From Botrytis cinerea B05.10 (taxonomy: Eukaryota; Ascomycota; Leotiomycetes; Helotiales; Sclerotiniaceae): 64,000 nucleotides of DNA. Position numbers and translations under genes: made by a program. The stretch covers positions 1,364,001 through 1,428,000 of the forward strand of contig NC_037319.1 in assembly GCF_000143535.2 (NCBI RefSeq), in the 5' to 3' direction. Shown piece after piece: positions 58,455 to 64,000 of the stretch. Under the pieces are notes generated by a model. It saw only the letters and a list, made by a program, of their open reading frames with translations, had not been told where the DNA came from and did no database searches. Numbering within the stretch: position 1 is the stretch's first letter; every line of letters begins with the position of its first letter.

Positions 58455-59345
58455 TTTGACGGCTTGATTTATGCGAGGATAAAAGACCGGAGATATTGTA
58501 GAAAATAGGCCAAAAACGTAGTTGTTCTGCGAGAGTCTACTGTTTGTTGGTGGATAAGTGGTTGATAACGGAGATTTGTGGCTGCGCAAGTGCTGATGTG
58601 AAGTTGCGAGGCAGTTGGATGCTCGACTTGATCTGACAGGTATGTATGGGATACTGAATACGGCTTTGATTCAGCCTTCGTCATGCAAAGAATGGCCGTA
58701 TTATGGATGGCGTTGCTGTAGTCTGTACGTATTGTCATGGAGGAAGAAAGATTTCAGCCTCGTGGTGCAATGTGAAATGTGAAATGTGAAATGTACCGAC
58801 CGACCGTAGCTAGAAATTATGATGATGACTGGACCGTCAAGGGGGTACAAGTGGACAACAAGTGGGCTTTAATACTTCTAGAACGACCCCCACTAGCATC
58901 ATTTATAGTACTCTTAGCACCACAATTACAATGACTTTAGGTTCGGTCCGTACCATAATAGAAAGTATAGGTACTTGCACCGGTAAGTTATTGCTTTAAT
59001 TTGTTTACTGCTATCCTTTCAGTGGTTTACATCAGCTGGCATTCGCTCTCTCATACACTCATCCATTGCCATTGAAACCCGCGCACTTCGAGCTCAATCA
59101 TTACACTGCAAGCTTTCTGTCTTTTCTAGGAACACCGCCCCCGGTGAGCTTTCTGTCTACGTCATTTGGTCCCGGGTATTTAAAGAACAAAAGGAAAAAG
59201 CAAGAAGACGCCGAAGAAGACGAGGAAGAAGAAACCCGAGCACGGTCTTCGAGAAACATTAAAAGGAAGTAGGCTGCGCAAAATCAATATGTCATGAAAC
59301 CTTGACTCGTCTGTTATCGCTGGAACCCGTTACTAAGTTTCAAAG
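58455..59345. promoter_or_regulatory. divergent promoter region of DCP1 and the 5-phosphatase gene
   Basis: 891 bases between two starts, containing the TGTGAAA heptamer array. A 68-codon frame at 59066-59272 is Lys/Glu-rich and unsupported. Confidence 0.45.
58771..58794. repeat. TGTGAAA heptamer tandem array
   Basis: Three perfect TGTGAAA heptamers plus TGT, followed by CCGACCGACCG. It lies about 320 bases upstream of the DCP1 start. Confidence 0.95.
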
Positions 59346-62300
59346 ATGGCCTCAAACATGAGAGATTCGATAGACGAGGAGCCTGTCGAAGTCGAATTGC
59401 CTATGACCTCCAGCCCACAATCCCTCTCGAAAGCCGTCTATGCGCGACGAGACGAATATACTCGGCCGCATAATATCAAAATAAAGATTGGTTGCTGGAA
59501 TGTTGCTGCTTGCCCTGGAACCGAGAAAGATCTCGCAGGTTGGTTTGCGCAAGGCAAAGGGATTGACAAGCGACTAGCTGGGCTTGAGATAGCCAATGCG
59601 ATTGAGAAGGAGAATAGTCAGTCAAACATAGAAAGTGTCGAGGAACAAGAATCAAGGAGGAGGAAGAAAGAGTCGACAATCCCGCATGGCGATGAAGGAA
59701 TAATTGCCGGAGGAGAAGATGTCGGATTATATGTTTTGGGATTACAAGAAGTTGTTCAGCTCACGTCTGCGAAGGAATATATTGGCAAAGTTTATTCAAA
59801 TGATAATCCTGTAACGATATGGAGGAAAGCACTTTCTGGGGCTTTGCCAGAAGGTTATACTTTAGTGGCCGAACAACAGCTCTCTGGTCTACTCATGTTC
59901 ATCTACGCATCCCCAGCTGTCGCACCTACGATAAGTTCTGTCAGTACCGTCAGTATTGGAACCGGATTCATGGGATATCTAGGGAACAAAGGCGCAATCA
60001 CTACTAGGATAGTACTGGGAGAAACAACTCGGCTTGTATTCGTGAATTCACATTTGGCTTCGGGGACCGATAAAGCGCATTTGGAAAGGCGAATTTGGGA
60101 CGTCTCACAAATATTGCAAAGAACGCATTTCGACCCTATAAGCCGAGGTGGAGTTCTAGATGATGCTCAGGAGAGCATCGGGGATGAAGATTTTGCTTTC
60201 TGGTTTGGAGATCTGAACTTCAGATTAGAGGGCTTACCGGGAGACGATATTCGACGATTGTTAATGCTTCATACGAAGGGAGAATATGGCATTGGGTCGC
60301 GATCAAGAAAGAAGATTGATAACGAAATTGATGCTGGCGACGGACCGATTGTAATCAGGTCTATTGATAGCGATGACGAATCCGAGGAAGAGATACGTAA
60401 AAGCAGTAGCACGTTTGACCCGAACGATGATTCTTCTACTGTGACCACGCTTCCGGATCCAGACGATTTCATACAAGATCCGAGCCAAGATCCTGCCTCA
60501 TTACAAGCCACCATAGATTCATTATTGCCACATGACCAATTAAGGCATGTGCAGAAAGCTCGAAGGGCGTTTCACGATGGCTGGAGAGAAGGGCCGGTAA
60601 CATTTCTTCCAACCTATAAATACGATGTAGGTAGCATGGGTGTTTTTGATTCTAGTGAGAAGAAGAGGGCACCAAGTTGGTGTGACCGAATTCTATTCAG
60701 AACACGGAGAGACAAATTGGTGTTTGATGCCAAGATGAATGAAGAGGCAATGGCAAGATTAAAAGATGAAGAAATGAAGGCTCAAGGAATGGATCATGCT
60801 ACCGACGATGAAGATGTTCTCTTTAGCTACGATCCGGATGAAGATGGGGAGCAACAGACCACGCCTTCCAAGAGCGACGATTATGATGAATATGACGAAT
60901 ACGATGAAACTGAGGACAATGAAAATGCACCAGTAATAACTAGGGATGGATTTGTTGATCGAATAAATTTGGATATTTATACCTCACATCAACGAGTTCT
61001 CTCATCGGATCACAAACCACTCGATGCTGTTTTTACCTTGGAATATGACGCGGTCGTACCCGAACTGAAGTCAAAGGTACAGCAAGAGGTTGCTAGAGAC
61101 CTTGATCGAGCGGAGAATGAAGCTCGTCCTGGAATAACCATCGTTATAGATCATTCACAGAATACAGAGGAGAATCAAAGTGGTAAATCTCGAAAGAACT
61201 CCAACGACGGGAGTGGGGCTGTTGATTTTGGTGATGTAGAATTCGAACACCGAAAATCTAGAAACATCACGATTGCAAATACAAGCCAAGTCACATCTAC
61301 ATTTGCATTTGTTGATAGACCGGGTGTTGAAGGCCAAGAAGACAGAATTGCACCGCCATGGCTCAGTGTATGGTTTGCAGGGTTCTCTATGGACGAAGAC
61401 GATAGAGCCTTACAAGATCTTAAACGAGAGGTTACGCTGGAACCTGGGGATGCAATCAATGTCACACTTGAGGTTTTAGTGCACGATCCTTCCTCTGTAA
61501 AGTCATTGAATGATGGGGTTGTCTTACTCGAAGATGTATTGGTATTACGAGTTACAGATGGAAGAGATCATTTTATCCCGATCAAGGCAAACTGGCTCCA
61601 ATCTTGTCTAGGAAGATCCGTTGAAGAGCTCATCCATATACCAGAAGGTGGCGTGCGAGCTTTATTACCCCGTCCAAGAGGCCAACCCGGACCTCCCGTC
61701 AATAGAGGCCAAGAAGTAACTTGGTCTGCACCTCGAGAATTACTTAAACTCACACAAGTTGTCGATTCTCTCACAGATCGTGTCGTGGCTGATTCAAACA
61801 TGTTGGAAGGAGCGATGATACCTAGAGATTCTCCCGGTTGGCCATTTGATGAGAAAACATGGCGATACAAAGATGAACCTACTAGGACCGCTTTGAAAAG
61901 TCAAGTATTAACAGCTCTTGACGCCGATCAAAGTATATATGATATATTTCCCGTCGAAATTCCAGCCGCCCACCGACTCGAAATCGTAGCAGAAGTTTTC
62001 ATCCTATTCCTACGCAGTCTTACCGATGGAATTGTTCCCGCAAATCTATGCGCGCAAATCGATTCCGATATCGTATCTCGAGTTAATACCCAATCAGACG
62101 TCGAAGAAACAAAAGCGTGGCTACTAGATCTTCTATCCTCGTTGCCTCATCACAATATCTCATTCGTCTTCCTCACATCGACACTTTCCCGTGTAGCTGG
62201 GGAATTAGCACCAATACCTAAAGTAAGACGTTCCCTCGATACAGCAGTTCGTATCGGATTCGATTCGGTCAAAAGAACGCTGAGTTGGAAGGGAAGAGCA

Positions 62301-62480
62301 GCGCCACTTCCGGAAGATCCGGCAGCAGTTAGGAGGAGAGAAGTTAACAGGGCTTTTGCGGATGTGTTTGTGGGGATAGTTTTTAAGGCGAATGTGGGAG
62401 TTAAAGAGAGGAATAAGAGGGTGGTGGAGGAGAAGAGGAGAGATGTTCTAGAAGCGTTTCTGAAAGGATTCTCGCGTTAA
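59346..62480 (+). CDS. inositol polyphosphate 5-phosphatase, OCRL/INPP5B type, with RhoGAP-like end
   Basis: 1044 residues, single exon, start MASNMRDS at 59346. The family removes the 5-phosphate from PtdIns(4,5)P2 and Ins(1,4,5)P3 on endomembranes. The catalytic domain (about 40-570) shows IGCWNVAACPG, LGLQEVVQ, FVNSHLASG, WFGDLNFRL at residue 286, PTYKYDVGSMGVFDSSEKKRAPSWCDRIL (CDRIL near 445) and SSDHKPL (H556). Acidic insertions (DDYDEYDEYDETEDNEN) interrupt it. An ASH-like beta domain follows (RNITIANTSQVTSTFAFV). The last ~230 residues resemble a RhoGAP fold (LEIVAEVFILFLRSLTDGIVP, LDLLSSLPHHNISFVFL), as in OCRL; GAP activity may be absent. The frame is intact. Confidence 0.92.
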   Translation: MASNMRDSIDEEPVEVELPMTSSPQSLSKAVYARRDEYTRPHNIKIKIGCWNVAACPGTEKDLAGWFAQGKGIDKRLAGLEIANAIEKENSQSNIESVEEQESRRRKKESTIPHGDEGIIAGGEDVGLYVLGLQEVVQLTSAKEYIGKVYSNDNPVTIWRKALSGALPEGYTLVAEQQLSGLLMFIYASPAVAPTISSVSTVSIGTGFMGYLGNKGAITTRIVLGETTRLVFVNSHLASGTDKAHLERRIWDVSQILQRTHFDPISRGGVLDDAQESIGDEDFAFWFGDLNFRLEGLPGDDIRRLLMLHTKGEYGIGSRSRKKIDNEIDAGDGPIVIRSIDSDDESEEEIRKSSSTFDPNDDSSTVTTLPDPDDFIQDPSQDPASLQATIDSLLPHDQLRHVQKARRAFHDGWREGPVTFLPTYKYDVGSMGVFDSSEKKRAPSWCDRILFRTRRDKLVFDAKMNEEAMARLKDEEMKAQGMDHATDDEDVLFSYDPDEDGEQQTTPSKSDDYDEYDEYDETEDNENAPVITRDGFVDRINLDIYTSHQRVLSSDHKPLDAVFTLEYDAVVPELKSKVQQEVARDLDRAENEARPGITIVIDHSQNTEENQSGKSRKNSNDGSGAVDFGDVEFEHRKSRNITIANTSQVTSTFAFVDRPGVEGQEDRIAPPWLSVWFAGFSMDEDDRALQDLKREVTLEPGDAINVTLEVLVHDPSSVKSLNDGVVLLEDVLVLRVTDGRDHFIPIKANWLQSCLGRSVEELIHIPEGGVRALLPRPRGQPGPPVNRGQEVTWSAPRELLKLTQVVDSLTDRVVADSNMLEGAMIPRDSPGWPFDEKTWRYKDEPTRTALKSQVLTALDADQSIYDIFPVEIPAAHRLEIVAEVFILFLRSLTDGIVPANLCAQIDSDIVSRVNTQSDVEETKAWLLDLLSSLPHHNISFVFLTSTLSRVAGELAPIPKVRRSLDTAVRIGFDSVKRTLSWKGRAAPLPEDPAAVRRREVNRAFADVFVGIVFKANVGVKERNKRVVEEKRRDVLEAFLKGFSR

Positions 62481-62924
62481 GGGAAACGAAAGTGAATGAG
62501 GGGGGCAGTTTGTAGGTTTTTTTTATAAGAGTTAACGAGTGGGTGGTTATGAATGAATGATTTTGATGTTTTCTCTTTTTTTTTTGGCAGGATAGATTGG
62601 GAGGAAGGTTATTATTGTTTGGGTTTGGATGGAAGGAACGGGATAGATGGTCGGGTGAATGGGTGGGTGGGACAGCTTGGAAATGCTATCTAGGTGTGTG
62701 TATGTAACAGTCTAGGAAGTAATGCCTATAAATAAGTTATGACTAGATGTTCCCCACAAGTGCATATTGCCAATGGTGTTGCAAAAAATAGCACTGTCTT
62801 ACTACATGGCTCCCTATCACTACATAAGCAAACATGAAAGTATTTAAAAACGTATATTATTCCATTAATTATTAAATGAGCCCCCTCATCCTCAGAAGCG
62901 AAGCCAAAGTTATCTTCGAACAAA
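62481..62924. other. convergent intergenic
   Basis: 444 bases between the 5-phosphatase and acid phosphatase 3' ends, with T-rich and GGGTGG tracts; no gene. Confidence 0.55.
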
Positions 62925-64000
62925 TTAATAAATACTGAAAATATCCGTCCCATTATTATATTCCACTTCACAAACATCCACAAATGAGCCCACTACTTCG
63001 GCTCTCTCGCCCAACCAGTCCTGAACATCTTCTTCCTTGCAACTTGTTCCTGGTCCCCCAGTACAAGTAACCAAATCCTGTGGACTATTGTTCACTAGGA
63101 CTCTGTAGTAGGTTCCTGCGTCGTAGCCAAAGCTGTCGCATTCCATCTTCTCGATGGCGACGTTGGTGAGGAAGGGGAGGATGGCGCTGGATTTCCAAGC
63201 GCGGTTGTAGTTAATGGCGTTGAGGGGCATGGTGCCATTGATATTGTTAGCGCCGGAGTAGGCGGAGTTGTTGAAGAGACCGAGTGCGACGATGACGGTG
63301 GGAGGGAGTTCGCGATGGGTGAAAGAGATGTAGAGATCTTGATCCGTGGTGGCGTTTGATGCATTGTTCTGCTCCGTCATGAGAGTGTTGAAGGTGGCGT
63401 TGACCCATGGGAAGCCAATGGCGCCGGATGCTTCGTTTCCGTATCCGGTGTTGTAGAAATATTGGATATCGTTTGTGTATTCGAATCCGAGCCAGTCGGT
63501 AGGGGAAAGGACGGAGAGGTCGCAGAAGGGGGAGGAGCCGCGAATCACGGTTTCGTAGCCGCAGAGAAGGGACATGCCGTAAACATCGTTGGATGTGAAG
63601 TTAAAAGCAGGTGCTAAACTGTTGAAACGTGCGGTGATGGGCTTGGTGTAGATTTCTTGGAATTTGCCGGATTGTTCGCTTCCACCAGAGGAACTGTATG
63701 CCGGGCAGGCCTTGTATGGAGTTAAGGAATTGGCGCTTGAATTCTTTCCTTCGTATACTTGGACAATTTCGATATCCGAGGCATCGTTTGCAAGACCATT
63801 GGAGAAAGACTGCGCAGTCTTCACGGTTCTTTCTGCAGTGGATGTCCATATTTTGTTTGGGGTTCTCAGACCTTGATATCGCTGCGCGATATCTACACCC
63901 AAGTTTGTGGCTTCCAATTTACCCGATCGGGTCAACATCTCGATTTCCGGATCGGTAATAGGAGCTTGCCATGTTGAAAGGAAGGAAAGACTTGGAATGC
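62925..64000 (-). CDS. histidine acid phosphatase (phytase-like), 5' end beyond the window
   Basis: The C-terminal 357 residues are visible in an uninterrupted frame reaching the window edge (codons to 63998). The N-terminus, signal peptide and RHGxRxP catalytic motif lie outside. Secreted histidine acid phosphatases hydrolyse phosphate monoesters, including phytate in some members. Seen here: EIEMLTRSGKLEATNLG, IWTSTAERTVKTAQSF (the T-X-A-E-R-T typical of the family), KACPAYSSSGG, LLCGYETVIRG, SPFCDLS and DLYISFTHRELPPTVIVALGL. The last sits where many relatives have the proton-donor HD but reads H-R-E. Many N-X-S/T sequons and paired cysteines fit a secreted glycoprotein. Substrate preference cannot be read from sequence. 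Confidence 0.88.
   Translation of the reverse strand, partial: IPSLSFLSTWQAPITDPEIEMLTRSGKLEATNLGVDIAQRYQGLRTPNKIWTSTAERTVKTAQSFSNGLANDASDIEIVQVYEGKNSSANSLTPYKACPAYSSSGGSEQSGKFQEIYTKPITARFNSLAPAFNFTSNDVYGMSLLCGYETVIRGSSPFCDLSVLSPTDWLGFEYTNDIQYFYNTGYGNEASGAIGFPWVNATFNTLMTEQNNASNATTDQDLYISFTHRELPPTVIVALGLFNNSAYSGANNINGTMPLNAINYNRAWKSSAILPFLTNVAIEKMECDSFGYDAGTYYRVLVNNSPQDLVTCTGGPGTSCKEEDVQDWLGERAEVVGSFVDVCEVEYNNGTDIFSIY

Overview
The window is nuclear DNA from a filamentous ascomycete. Most genes carry short introns (about 45-220 bases, GT...AG). The gene content (palB calpain, Pth11-type receptor, CLU1, MIS12, TFIIIC tau131, Sen15) is typical of Pezizomycotina. The overall style (fairly AT-rich, long microsatellite-bearing intergenic stretches, protein flavour) suggests Leotiomycetes, possibly Sclerotiniaceae; that placement is inference. 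I saw no transposon, CRISPR array, rRNA or convincing tRNA.

Layout. 1-8.5 kb: a peroxisomal adenine nucleotide carrier (minus) shares a divergent promoter with the palB/RIM13-type calpain of the ambient-pH pathway (plus), followed by a C2H2 zinc-finger protein (minus). 8.5-12.8 kb: a gene-free stretch with microsatellites, C-rich tracts and repeated ACCTAGGT palindromes. 12.8-22.6 kb: an SLC35F6-like transporter and the large CLU1/TIF31 protein (both minus), then an unrecognised 874-residue nuclear-looking protein (plus). 22.6-27.8 kb: a second gene-poor stretch. 27.8-41.4 kb: a ferric reductase, a Yippee zinc protein, tRNA-splicing endonuclease subunit Sen15, TFIIIC subunit tau131/Tfc4, a six-TM orphan protein, and a Pth11-type 7-TM receptor with a tandem-repeat tail. 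Sen15 and Tfc4 share a divergent promoter, pairing tRNA processing with tRNA transcription. 41.4-55.5 kb is sparser: a possibly broken small secreted protein, MIS12, a secreted S41 peptidase, and small genes including a 52-residue cysteine-rich protein. 55.5-64 kb: a P-loop protein with a C-terminal membrane segment, Dcp1, an OCRL/INPP5B-type inositol polyphosphate 5-phosphatase with a RhoGAP-like end, and the 3' part of a histidine acid phosphatase cut by the window edge.

The genes are mostly housekeeping and are not a biosynthetic cluster. Exon structures were deduced by eye from splice signals, frame continuity and family resemblance; no alignment was run. The least described items are the 52-residue cysteine-rich protein, the repeat-tailed receptor, the interrupted secreted ORF, the P-loop/TM protein, and several short tandem or palindromic DNA motifs in intergenic DNA.
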